The translations under genes were made by a program, and so were the position numbers. 64,000 bases of DNA from assembly GCA_902780025.1 (NCBI GenBank), contig CACZDV010000013.1:1-64000 (forward strand). Direction: 5' to 3'. The stretch comes from an uncultured Prevotellaceae bacterium. GTDB taxonomy: Bacteria > Bacteroidota > Bacteroidia > Bacteroidales > Bacteroidaceae. Position 1 is the first letter of the stretch. The number at the start of each line of letters is the position of its first letter. Below the pieces are notes generated by a model, which did not search any database, was not told the origin of the DNA, and saw only the letters and a program-made list of their open reading frames with translations. Of this stretch, positions 8,716-16,958 are shown piece by piece.

Positions 8716-9606
8716 TTAATAATTCTGTCCGTTTGTCACCCGCGGCACACACTGTCGGATATCCACGGGAATGGTCTCTACGCCCATACTGTCGGGCGTG
8801 ATGCAGAGTTTCACCATACAAGCCCGGCTGTTCAGCGGTTTGGGCTGGTCGAAGATGAAGTTCCCTACGCTATAGTAAATCCATTTTCCTCGGTACTGCT
8901 CAATGGTCTGCAGCGTGTGGGTGTGGTGGCAGACGAGTACGTCGGCACCCGCGTCTATCAACCGGTGGGCTTCCATACGCTGACGGGGTACAGGGCGCAA
9001 TGTATGTTCACCACCCCAGTGTAGCGACACGATGATGACGGCTGTCGTATCAGCCTTCCTAAGACGGCTGACGCGTGCTGTCAGCGAGTCCATCGGCTCT
9101 TGGCTGACACAAGGCTTATCCGTCAGGTAGGCATAGTTCTCGAGTGCTAATCTGAGCGACGGCACTAACCACACGCGCCGCGGCTCTTCAGCCAGAAGCA
9201 CAGGCAGGGCGGCCTCCTCCATGTTCTCTCCGGCGCCAATGGGCACCATGCCTGCCTCCAAGATGTTCTGTTTTGTGTCGGTCAGTCCCTTGCGTCCCTG
9301 GTCGATGGAGTGGTTATTGGCTAAGTTCAGATGTGTAAAACCATGACGGTGAAGCACGTCCAACCATTCTGGCTCAGCACGAAAGATGTAGCGCTTCTGT
9401 ACGGGTGCTTTAATGTGTGTAGCTGGACACTCTAAATTGCCCACCACCACCTGAGCCGCTGACAGCACGGAGTCAACCCCAGAAGAAAAGAGGTGGTCGG
9501 TTCCGTGCTGCTCAATGGTGCGGCGCACACCGCGATCCAGCAGGATGTCACCTGTCAGTATGACGGTCAGTGTACTAACAGCCAGAACTATAGAAATACT
9601 CCTCAT
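8716..9606 (-). CDS. CapA family protein (metallophosphatase-like fold)
   Basis: 296 residues, with a hydrophobic N-terminus (SIVLAVSTLTVIL) that is a signal peptide or anchor. The CapA/PgsA fold shows as LTGDILLDRGV, VVGNLECPAT, HLNLANNHSIDQGRKGL, IVSLHWGGEH and VLVCHHTHTLQTIEQYRGKWIYYSVGNFIF, all conserved blocks of the family. CapA of Bacillus takes part in poly-gamma-glutamate export, but Bacteroidota homologues have no proven role and no pgs genes are here. Its start lies 32 bases inside the end of the DUF3160 gene, so the two are probably translationally coupled. Confidence 0.85.
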   Translation of the reverse strand: MRSISIVLAVSTLTVILTGDILLDRGVRRTIEQHGTDHLFSSGVDSVLSAAQVVVGNLECPATHIKAPVQKRYIFRAEPEWLDVLHRHGFTHLNLANNHSIDQGRKGLTDTKQNILEAGMVPIGAGENMEEAALPVLLAEEPRRVWLVPSLRLALENYAYLTDKPCVSQEPMDSLTARVSRLRKADTTAVIIVSLHWGGEHTLRPVPRQRMEAHRLIDAGADVLVCHHTHTLQTIEQYRGKWIYYSVGNFIFDQPKPLNSRACMVKLCITPDSMGVETIPVDIRQCVPRVTNGQNY

Positions 9607-12007
9607 TCACCTCTGGCTGTTGCTTCAGGGGCACCGTGATGGGCTCCATCCACGCGGGTACGCCCTTGCGCGGGTTCTTTTCTAATTGCTCTTGCCACTC
9701 CTCGTCGGTCAACCGCTGGACGTCTGCGGGCTCTGTGAACTCACGGTACGAGAAGACGGCACCACGCGTCAGGTACAGATAACCGTCCACTTCAACCACT
9801 ACGTAAATCTCGTCGCTCAGTCCGATGGCTTCATAGAGAATAGATTTATCGGGGTTGTTAGCGGCATTGGCCGTATAGACATCGGCCACAATGGCCACCT
9901 TGCGGTCGGCTCCCTGCACGTCGCTCCAACCCATCAGGCTCTGGTCGGGCTCGCGCAGCAGGTCTAACGAGATGTTCTCAAACATGGCACCGATGCATTT
10001 CAGCTGGTCGTACTCCTCGTCGGCTATCGGCTGTCCGGCCAGTTCCTTCTCGCTGATGCGCAGCAGGAAGCGCACCTCGTCGCCGACGTGCTCCGTGGCG
10101 TCAGCGGCTTTCTCGGTCATCATGTCGTGCTCCTTCAGCAGTTTTTCTGTGTTCTCCAACAGTTCTACGGCCTTCTTCCAGAAACCGACGTTCGGCTCAA
10201 CGTAGCCCTTCACCACAGGGTCTGGGAGTCCGCCGCCACCACACTCGGCACCCATAGGCTGCTTGGCGTAGAGGATGGCATCGTGCTTCAGCTCGGCCCA
10301 TGAGCCGAGGGCGGCATTCAGGTTCTTGCGATCCCACTCGGGGGTCAGCATGAAGTAGGGCGCCTTGTCATCCTTGTCGTTCACGGTCTTTACTGTATTC
10401 ATCCACTGTGTGGCGATGGTCTCCTGCCAGTCTATCTGGCTCATGCGCTGCTTCATCTTCTCCAACGTCGGCTTGAAGCCTTTCCACTTCTGCCCCTCCT
10501 CTATGAGAATCTTTTCGGCAGCACTTACGCCCATGGCAGCCATGAAGTCTAGTCCCTTCGGCGTAGCCCGCTCGGTGGGCTTGGTTTCGTAGTCCACCAT
10601 CTCCTGCAGTACCTCGGCATCGGGCTGGTAGCGCTGCGGCATTAGGCAAATTTTATTATGGCTTGTGCGCTCGTTTTTCGGGCGTATGCGCGTCTGTTGG
10701 TTGCCCGTCTCGTTGAGGGCTGCTGTCAGCTTGGCCATCTGTTCTTTACTTTCTGTCAGTTCACTCTGCAGCAGGTCGAGTTTCTTGATTTCTGTCTGCA
10801 CCTGTGGTATCGACAGGTTGTCGGGCAGGCCCATGAGGTGGTTCAGTAGCAGGTTCACCGTCTCGTAGTCCTTGGCGGCGACCTTGTCCTCCTGCAGGGC
10901 ATAAGCCACCATCACCGCCTCCTTCACCTCGTCGGGATGGTTCAGGCCGAAGGGCACCGTTTGTAGCCACATCATGCCGCGAAAATAGCGTTGCAGCACT
11001 TCGTTGCGTGTATAGTGGCCACGTGGCCGGAACAGGCTGTAGGGGAATTTTACCTCTTGGTAATCCTGCATGAACGGTGTGACATCGTTTTCCGAGGCCA
11101 TCACGCGCTCAATCTCGCCCTTGGCCTGCTCCTGCTCGGCGGCATCGGCTATCTGCTTACCCGTCAACAGTTGGTAGGCAACGGCAAAGAAGACGGCATT
11201 GTGACGGGCCAGTTGCTGCGTTTCCTCACTACCGGCTTGCTGGGCTTGGCGGTGCATAGCCTCGTACAGACGGCGACTCAGGTCGGTCATCAGTCCTGCC
11301 AGCTTGTGTTCTTCTAACTCGCGCATCAGACAGTCGAAGTACAGATGGTAGAGTTGCAGGTAGAGGTCGGTGGTCACAAACGACGGGAACTGCCGGTAGT
11401 CGTTCTGCTCGTAGACATGGAACAGTTGCTCGTGTGTCGACGGCACAATGGCAAAGCCGTTCTGCGCCAGCTGCTGACCTAATCGCGGATCCATGTCGAC
11501 GACCTGCGTCGGATTCACTACATTTAAGAGGTTCACGCGAAGGCCTTCTTCTACGTCGAAGTTGTGTTTCAGCAACTCGTCCTCGCGCTCCTTTACGCGC
11601 TTCATGAACTCCAGCTCCTCGGCCGAGAACTTCACAGCCTCTGTCTCGTCGACGGCACGGTAGTATTGGTCGCGCCAGCCCTCGTCCTCCTTCTCCTCCA
11701 CCTTGCTCATGTCGAGCTGCTCGTCAAACACCCACGTCAGCGAGTCGTACCACGTCGTACTGCCGTACACGCCGCGCAGGTAGGCATCCTTGAACGGAAA
11801 GCCCTGACGGGCGGCAGGGGCATTGCGCAGTACGTGCAGGTCGCTTAACTGCAGGCCGCTGACATCCATGCTGAGGTCCAGACTGTCCTTCAGCAGTTCC
11901 ACATTGATGCTGGTCACGGGCATTTCCGTCTGCACCACACTCTGTTTCTGGCTACAGGCGACAGCCAGTGCTACTACGCCTGTCACTAATAACAACTTTG
12001 CTTTCAT
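9575..12007 (-). CDS. DUF3160 domain lipoprotein
   Basis: About 810 residues. The N-terminus reads MKAKLLLVTGVVALAVACSQ, a lipoprotein signal with the Cys near residue 18, so it is predicted to be anchored in the envelope. The ATG at 12007 is preferred. An in-frame GTG at 12016 shares its first base with the stop of the preceding gene. The body is the DUF3160 region (FVTTDLYLQLYHLYFDCLMRE, RYFRGMMWLQ, GFWKKAVELLE, VADVYTAN), and homologues are large secreted proteins without known activity. GSWAELKHDAILYAKQ is a well-conserved block. The genes around it (GH97, CapA) are also envelope proteins. Confidence 0.8.
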   Translation of the reverse strand: MKAKLLLVTGVVALAVACSQKQSVVQTEMPVTSINVELLKDSLDLSMDVSGLQLSDLHVLRNAPAARQGFPFKDAYLRGVYGSTTWYDSLTWVFDEQLDMSKVEEKEDEGWRDQYYRAVDETEAVKFSAEELEFMKRVKEREDELLKHNFDVEEGLRVNLLNVVNPTQVVDMDPRLGQQLAQNGFAIVPSTHEQLFHVYEQNDYRQFPSFVTTDLYLQLYHLYFDCLMRELEEHKLAGLMTDLSRRLYEAMHRQAQQAGSEETQQLARHNAVFFAVAYQLLTGKQIADAAEQEQAKGEIERVMASENDVTPFMQDYQEVKFPYSLFRPRGHYTRNEVLQRYFRGMMWLQTVPFGLNHPDEVKEAVMVAYALQEDKVAAKDYETVNLLLNHLMGLPDNLSIPQVQTEIKKLDLLQSELTESKEQMAKLTAALNETGNQQTRIRPKNERTSHNKICLMPQRYQPDAEVLQEMVDYETKPTERATPKGLDFMAAMGVSAAEKILIEEGQKWKGFKPTLEKMKQRMSQIDWQETIATQWMNTVKTVNDKDDKAPYFMLTPEWDRKNLNAALGSWAELKHDAILYAKQPMGAECGGGGLPDPVVKGYVEPNVGFWKKAVELLENTEKLLKEHDMMTEKAADATEHVGDEVRFLLRISEKELAGQPIADEEYDQLKCIGAMFENISLDLLREPDQSLMGWSDVQGADRKVAIVADVYTANAANNPDKSILYEAIGLSDEIYVVVEVDGYLYLTRGAVFSYREFTEPADVQRLTDEEWQEQLEKNPRKGVPAWMEPITVPLKQQPEVNEEYFYSSGC

Positions 12008-12015
12008 AGACTTCA

Positions 12016-12534
12016 CTATTTCATTATTTCATTTTTTTCGCTCGGCGCTTGCGACGCTTTGCTTGCAAAGAATTCTTTCACCGCCGTTTCCTTGTCCACT
12101 CCTTTCACCACAAACCGCTCAAAGGCCATGCCGAAACCGCTCCATCGGTAGTCGGATACCACCCACAGCGAGTCCTCCGTCGTTTCCAAGGCACGGATTC
12201 TCCCATTGTGGTAGCGGAAGTCTTGGAGTGTTCCGCCCAGCTTCGAGCCGAGCCATAGGGGACGTGCCTTCATCTTGCCCTTAACCGCCTTGAAGATAAA
12301 CAGTCGACGCCCATTCTCCCGATGAAATCGCGTTTTTTTGACAACGCCCACCATCGCTTCCTCCTGTCCGTCACCATCGACGTCGCCCGTCTGGAACTGG
12401 TAGATGGGGTATTGCAGACGCCAGTCGTTCAACCAATATAGACTATCGTTTACGCGTCGCAAGTCAAAAGTCTGTGCCGCGCCCGTCGTGGCTGTCAGCA
12501 GCAGCCAGGTCAGTATCGTAGTCTGAATCTTCAT
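12016..12534 (-). CDS. Small secreted protein with FG-GAP-like segment
   Basis: 172 residues with a clear signal peptide (MKIQTTILTWLLLTATTGAAQ). It contains FQTGDVDGDGQEEAMVGVVK, a D-x-D-x-D-G-x-E calcium-loop motif like those of FG-GAP/VCBS propeller blades, too short for a whole propeller. The last 18 residues (FFASKASQAPSEKNEIMK) are partly encoded by a repeat-like sequence (12039-12072) that recurs at 22998-23032, so the C-terminus may have been extended by repeat capture. It sits directly before the DUF3160 gene (1-base overlap with an alternative GTG). Function unknown. Confidence 0.6.
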   Translation of the reverse strand: MKIQTTILTWLLLTATTGAAQTFDLRRVNDSLYWLNDWRLQYPIYQFQTGDVDGDGQEEAMVGVVKKTRFHRENGRRLFIFKAVKGKMKARPLWLGSKLGGTLQDFRYHNGRIRALETTEDSLWVVSDYRWSGFGMAFERFVVKGVDKETAVKEFFASKASQAPSEKNEIMK

Positions 12535-12602
12535 GACGACTCATTGTTTTCTGCCGGCCAAACTGGGTGGAGGAACCTCTACAATAAGGGTGCCAATTTG
12601 TC

Positions 12603-14576
12603 TTATTTCAGTATTATGCCACCATTGGGTTGTATGGTGACCTTGGCCTGACCGCGCTTGTCGAACTTCAGCTGGCGCAACATTGGACCCTTCTTGGGGT
12701 CGTCCACGTAGTAGTCAACGGTCTTGTTGGCCCACTCCTTCATCTCGACGGTCAGGGTCTTGGCCTGTGGCTCGGCGTTTAGGCCGGCCACGTACCAGTC
12801 GTCACCATGCTTGCGGGCCAGCACCACGTACTTGCCAGGATAGCCGTCGATGAAGCGGGTCTTGTCCCAAGTGGTGGGTACGCTCTTCAGGAAGTCGAGC
12901 TCGAACTGCGGCAGTTCTTCCAGGTTGTTGGGCTGGACGGCGATACATTGGATGGGCGTCTGGTTAGTGATGGCGGCGGCCATCTCGAAGATGTCGGTAG
13001 TATAGCGGCGGTGGCGGCTCTTGTTGTCGCGCGACAGGTACTTGTTCATGATGGTGCCGCCCCAGTCCATAGTGCCCACGGCGTTGCGGATGAAGGGGTG
13101 CATGCAGAGCTCGAAGGGCTCGCTCTTGGCGTGACCCTCGCTGAAGAAGACGTTCTCGGAGGCAAGCACGGCCTCAGAGGCTACGTAGTTGGGGTACATG
13201 ATTTCCCAGCCACGGGGGATGGTGCAGCCGTGGAAGATGACCTGCAAGCCGTAGCGGTTGGCGTCGAAGAGAATGTCCTCGTAGAGCTGCATCGTCAGCT
13301 GCTTGTCACCGCCGAAGAAGTCGACCTTGATACCCTTGACGCCAATCTTCTGCATCCACGCCATCTCGCGGTCGCGGGCAATCGCCGTCGACATACAGTC
13401 GCGGGGCGTCTGCGGGGCGTCGTTCTCGTAGCCGTTGGAGTTATACCAGAGCATCAGCGAGACACCCTTCGACTGGGCATACTTCGACAGCTCCTCAATA
13501 CGGTCGCGCCCGATGCGCTCGTCCCACCAATTGTCGACGAGGCAGTACTCGTAGCCCATGGTGGCGGCAAGGTCGACAAACTGCTTCTGGTCGTCGTAGT
13601 TGATGGACTCATCCTGCCAGACGAGCCACGACCAAGTATAGCGTCCGGGCTTGTAGTCGGTGGTTGCGGCGTACTTGGCACTCACCAGTTCGTAGGGGAT
13701 CATGGTTTCGACGATGGGCTTGAGCGAATTGCCGATGGTGATGGTGCGCCAGGGGGTGGAATAGGGCAAGGGGATGCCCGCCTCGGCTGAGCCGATGCCG
13801 TTGTTCTCGCCCGCCTGGGGGAAGGCGATGGTGTAGCCCGTCTCCGTCGAGTAGTCGCTCAGGTGCGAGCCTACGTAGCTGCCGTCGACGCCCGTTTCTG
13901 AGACAAGCACCCAGATGGAAGAGGGGGCCTTGAAGAGGCACGGGAAAGTGTAGCCCTGGCCGAAGCGCGACGGCTTTGTCATCGGCTGGTCAACCTCATA
14001 GTCCTCCTCGTAGCTGGGCTTCGTGCGCTCCCAACCCGTCATCGGTCCGATTTGCGGACAGAGGAACGTCGTCGTGCCCTCTGCGAACTTGAACGACGAT
14101 ACTTCGCGGCGAATAACGCCACACTTGGGATTATCGCCCGGTCGTGGAATCACGTATCGGAAGGCGAGGTTGTTGTTGCTCATCCTGAACTCGACCGTCA
14201 TCTCCTGTCCCTTGGCATTACGGAACGGTATTTCGTAGCTGTGGGTAGTCTTCATGTAGGTCGATTGCTTCAGCTTCTTATACCTCAGTATATATGTTGC
14301 GTCTCGAAAACCAGAAGGCATCAGGCTCAACGTGTCATTTGCAGGGTTTTCCTTCAATGTCATGCCCTTGCTGAAGTCACCAAAGTCGGCCTCGAAGCCC
14401 AAACGCGACGGCGAGATGACCTCTATACTGTCGTAATAGACGGTATAGGTGGGCTGTCCGCCGTTATTCTCAATCATCACTTCGAGTCGTCCGTTGGACG
14501 AAGTCAGGAATATTTTCTGCGCCATCATCATCGTGACGCTGAGTAGCAACACAGCTAAGGTAATTGTCTTTTTCAT
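12603..14576 (-). CDS. Glycoside hydrolase family 97
   Basis: 657 residues with signal peptide MKKTITLAVLLLSVTMMMAQ. The N-terminal beta-sandwich (about 25-270), a TIM barrel (YTWSWLVWQDESINYDD, YEYCLVDNWWDERIG, GVSLMLWYNSNGYEN) and a C-terminal beta domain give the GH97 layout. GIKVDFFGGDKQ places an Asp where the retaining subgroup (alpha-galactosidase BtGH97b type) has its nucleophile. The inverting SusB type lacks that Asp. The acid/base Glu is probably one of those in ASEAVLASENV or nearby. I therefore lean to alpha-galactosidase-like activity, but substrate assignment is inference. It follows ybeY by 38 bp on the same strand and precedes the secreted-protein pair. Confidence 0.92.
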   Translation of the reverse strand: MKKTITLAVLLLSVTMMMAQKIFLTSSNGRLEVMIENNGGQPTYTVYYDSIEVISPSRLGFEADFGDFSKGMTLKENPANDTLSLMPSGFRDATYILRYKKLKQSTYMKTTHSYEIPFRNAKGQEMTVEFRMSNNNLAFRYVIPRPGDNPKCGVIRREVSSFKFAEGTTTFLCPQIGPMTGWERTKPSYEEDYEVDQPMTKPSRFGQGYTFPCLFKAPSSIWVLVSETGVDGSYVGSHLSDYSTETGYTIAFPQAGENNGIGSAEAGIPLPYSTPWRTITIGNSLKPIVETMIPYELVSAKYAATTDYKPGRYTWSWLVWQDESINYDDQKQFVDLAATMGYEYCLVDNWWDERIGRDRIEELSKYAQSKGVSLMLWYNSNGYENDAPQTPRDCMSTAIARDREMAWMQKIGVKGIKVDFFGGDKQLTMQLYEDILFDANRYGLQVIFHGCTIPRGWEIMYPNYVASEAVLASENVFFSEGHAKSEPFELCMHPFIRNAVGTMDWGGTIMNKYLSRDNKSRHRRYTTDIFEMAAAITNQTPIQCIAVQPNNLEELPQFELDFLKSVPTTWDKTRFIDGYPGKYVVLARKHGDDWYVAGLNAEPQAKTLTVEMKEWANKTVDYYVDDPKKGPMLRQLKFDKRGQAKVTIQPNGGIILK

Positions 14577-14614
14577 AATGGTTTTTGGTTATTGATAGTT
14601 CTTGGTGTACGTGG

Positions 14615-15025
14615 TCAAAGGTCTTTCAGTGCTCGATCCTCGGCGGCTTCCATCAGTTCGCGTTCTCCGGGTCCCTTGTCGTTGATGCCGCAGAGGTGGA
14701 GGATGCCGTGGATGATGACGCGATGCAGCTCCTCGTCGTAGTCCTTGTGGAATTGCTCGGCGTTGGTGCGCACGGTGTCGAGCGAGATGACGAGATCGCC
14801 GTTCAGCGTGTCGCCCTCGCAGTAGTCAAAGGTGATGATGTCCGTGTAATAGTCATGCCCCAGATATTCGCGGTTCACTTGGAGGATGTGCTCGTCGTCG
14901 CAGAAGAGGTAGCCCACCTCGCCCACCTTCTTATGATAGGTGGCGGCCACGCGGCGTATCCAGGCTGACGTGTCGCGGCGCCGGATGGCAGGCATCTTGA
15001 CGTTTTCAGTGCTATAGGTAATCAT
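14615..15025 (-). CDS. ybeY: Endoribonuclease YbeY (16S rRNA maturation)
   Basis: 136 residues of the UPF0054 metal-dependent RNase used in 16S 3'-end processing and ribosome quality control. The active-site segment is HRVIIHGILHLCGINDKGPGE. Two of the three usual zinc-binding His are present (HGILH), but the third position of H-x3-H-x5-H is Asp, a form I recall from other Bacteroidota YbeY. YYTDIITFDYCEGDTLNGDLVIS is the conserved strand-rich block before it. It starts 6 bp after coaD and belongs to the same transcript. Confidence 0.93.
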   Translation of the reverse strand: MITYSTENVKMPAIRRRDTSAWIRRVAATYHKKVGEVGYLFCDDEHILQVNREYLGHDYYTDIITFDYCEGDTLNGDLVISLDTVRTNAEQFHKDYDEELHRVIIHGILHLCGINDKGPGERELMEAAEDRALKDL

Positions 15026-15031
15026 ATCTTG

Positions 15032-15475
15032 TTATTTAGGTAAAAACGCACTTACGTCGACACCAAAGTGCGCCAGTTCGCGGACGGCGGTAGACGAGAC
15101 ACTGGCCAGCTCAGGCTCCGTGTAGAGCAGGATGGTCTCGATGCCGCCAACCCGGCGGTTGATGTCGGCCTGCCACTGTTCGTATTCGAAGTCGCTGACT
15201 GTGCGCACACCTTTAACGATGAACTGTGCCCCCTGTTGGCGGGCAAAGTCCATCGCCAGGCCGAAATAGCTCTTCACCTCGATGGCAGGCACGTCCTGAT
15301 AGAGTCGCCTGATGGCTTGCAGCCGCTCTTCAGCCGGCTGCATCCCGGGCTTGTGTACGTTGTCGCCTACGACGCCGATGACCAGTCGGTCGAACAGCGG
15401 CAGGGCCCTGCGAACGACGGAGGCGTGTCCAATTGTAAAAGGGTCAAAAGTGCCCACAAATACTCCTGTTTTCAT
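15032..15475 (-). CDS. coaD: Phosphopantetheine adenylyltransferase
   Basis: Adenylates 4'-phosphopantetheine in the penultimate step of CoA synthesis. 147 residues with all family marks: VFVGTFDPFTIGHASVVRRA (TxGH nucleotidyltransferase motif), VGDNVHKPG, QFIVKGVRTVSDFEYEQ (KGLR-like loop) and ELASVSSTAVREL (the ISSTxxR-like signature). The ATG at 15475 is chosen. The longer reading frame to 15652 overlaps the upstream HTH gene and has no family support. A TACCTTTG box at 15492-15485 suggests a leader of only a few bases. Confidence 0.95.
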   Translation of the reverse strand: MKTGVFVGTFDPFTIGHASVVRRALPLFDRLVIGVVGDNVHKPGMQPAEERLQAIRRLYQDVPAIEVKSYFGLAMDFARQQGAQFIVKGVRTVSDFEYEQWQADINRRVGGIETILLYTEPELASVSSTAVRELAHFGVDVSAFLPK

Positions 15476-15503
15476 ATTTGCGGGCAAAGGTACAAAAAAA
15501 TTT

Positions 15504-15725
15504 TCACTTTCTGGGCTTTCCTCCCTTAAAAGTTTCCTCAGAGAGGTCTTTAAAGAAGTCGTACTCCAAAATAATACCAATTTTCTGTAGTAGTCCTGTG
15601 CTGATGTCCTTTCGTCCGAAGATGTTGTAGACGTTGGTGCGCTCGCAGTCAATTTCTCTGGCTAACCAGGTTACGGGTCTGCGTCGCTGGTCGAGCACTT
15701 CCTTGATTTTCTTTCCGATGTGCAT
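15504..15725 (-). CDS. Small XRE-like helix-turn-helix protein
   Basis: 73 residues starting MHIGKKIKEVLDQRRRPVTW. The segment WLAREIDCERTNVYNIFGRKDISTGLLQKIG reads as a Cro/C1-type HTH: a scaffold helix, a turn (DCERTNV), a recognition helix and a supporting helix. EYDFFKDLSEE follows. Nothing else is fused to it, so it is a bare DNA-binding domain, possibly regulating itself or coaD, whose start lies 28 bp downstream. The ATG at 15725 gives the best match to the fold; a longer frame to 15782 adds nothing recognisable. Confidence 0.75.
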   Translation of the reverse strand: MHIGKKIKEVLDQRRRPVTWLAREIDCERTNVYNIFGRKDISTGLLQKIGIILEYDFFKDLSEETFKGGKPRK

Positions 15726-15855
15726 AATCTTTGTTTTTAGGGTTAAGTCAATTGTTTTTTGTATTTCAATAACTTGCGGCAAAGATACCTAAAAAATAAC
15801 TAAGTCACATAAAATTTTAGTGAAAAAGAATTAAAACAGCGGAAAGTGTAGAATG

Positions 15856-16890
15856 TTATTCGAATAATGTGGGTTCCATAATATTCCCCGTGTATGGATT
15901 GCGTCCAAAATGGCGATAAGCTAATTCTGTCACCATACGTCCGCGAGGGGTTCGTTTGATGAATCCCTCCATGATGAGGAAGGGTTCGTAGACCTCTTCA
16001 ACGGTGCCGGCATCCTCACCGATAGCGGTGGCAATGGTGGTCAAACCCACAGGGCCACCACGGAACTTGTCGATGATGGTCAGCAGTATCTTATTGTCAA
16101 TTTCGTCGAGTCCGTACTGGTCAATGTTAAGTGCCGTCAGGGCTACCTTCGTAATCTTCGTATCGATGCGTCCGTCGCCCTTCACTTGGGCAAAGTCGCG
16201 CACACGGCGAAGCAAGGCATTGGCAATACGGGGCGTACCGCGACTACGTCCGGCAATCTCGAGGGCAGCATCCTCTGTGATGGGCACTCCTAAGATATTA
16301 CTGCTTCGTTCAATGATGCGCTGCAGCGTCTCGGGCTGGTAGTACTCCAGATGCATGTTGATGCCGAAACGGGCACGAAGGGGGGCTGTCAGCAGACCGC
16401 TGCGCGTTGTGGCACCTACCAGCGTAAAGGGGTTCAGGTCTATCTGGATGCTACGGGCCGACGGACCTTTGTCTATCATGATGTCAATACGGTAGTCTTC
16501 CATTGCCGAGTAGAGATACTCCTCGACTACAGGGGATAGACGGTGAATCTCGTCGATAAACAGCACGTCGTTCTTCTCCAGCGACGTCAGGATGCCAGCT
16601 AAGTCGCCTGGCTTATCCAGTACGGGTCCGCTGGTAATCTTAAAACCTACGCCTAACTCATTGGCGATGATGTTCGAGAGAGTAGTCTTTCCCAATCCGG
16701 GAGGACCGTGCAGCAGCGTATGATCCAAAGGCTCACCACGAAACTTGGCGGCCTCAACGAAGACTTCCAGGTTTTCCACAATCTTCTGCTGACCGCTGAA
16801 GTCACGGAAACTCAGCGGTCGCAGCGCGTTCTCGAAGTCTTTCTCTACTCCACTATAACGCTCCTCCCTGATGTCAAAATCTTCTGTCAT
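15856..16890 (-). CDS. ruvB: Holliday junction branch migration helicase RuvB
   Basis: Hexameric AAA+ motor that, with RuvA, drives branch migration of Holliday junctions. 344 residues: [15 protein letters not shown] at the start, Walker [13 protein letters not shown], Walker [12 protein letters not shown], the RuvB-specific [17 protein letters not shown] beta-hairpin that contacts RuvA, sensor 1 [10 protein letters not shown], the Arg finger in TAPLRARFG, and a winged-helix C-terminus ([18 protein letters not shown]). Start at ATG 16890. A TATCTTTG promoter element lies at 16914-16907. Confidence 0.96.
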   Translation of the reverse strand: MTEDFDIREERYSGVEKDFENALRPLSFRDFSGQQKIVENLEVFVEAAKFRGEPLDHTLLHGPPGLGKTTLSNIIANELGVGFKITSGPVLDKPGDLAGILTSLEKNDVLFIDEIHRLSPVVEEYLYSAMEDYRIDIMIDKGPSARSIQIDLNPFTLVGATTRSGLLTAPLRARFGINMHLEYYQPETLQRIIERSSNILGVPITEDAALEIAGRSRGTPRIANALLRRVRDFAQVKGDGRIDTKITKVALTALNIDQYGLDEIDNKILLTIIDKFRGGPVGLTTIATAIGEDAGTVEEVYEPFLIMEGFIKRTPRGRMVTELAYRHFGRNPYTGNIMEPTLFE

Positions 16891-16958
16891 CGTTGCAATT
16901 TGGGTGCAAAGATACAAAAAAAACGAGAAACCAAAGACGAGAAGTCGTAATTATTTTG

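Noticed and set aside
12807..13790. Long plus-strand reading frame of 327 residues opposite GH97
   Set aside because: It is a shadow of the GC-rich GH97 gene: low-complexity V/D/G/H-rich peptide with no domain.
15476..15652. N-terminal extension of coaD
   Set aside because: It overlaps the HTH gene, lies upstream of the coaD promoter box, and CoaD proteins begin at the MKTGVFVGTFDP motif.
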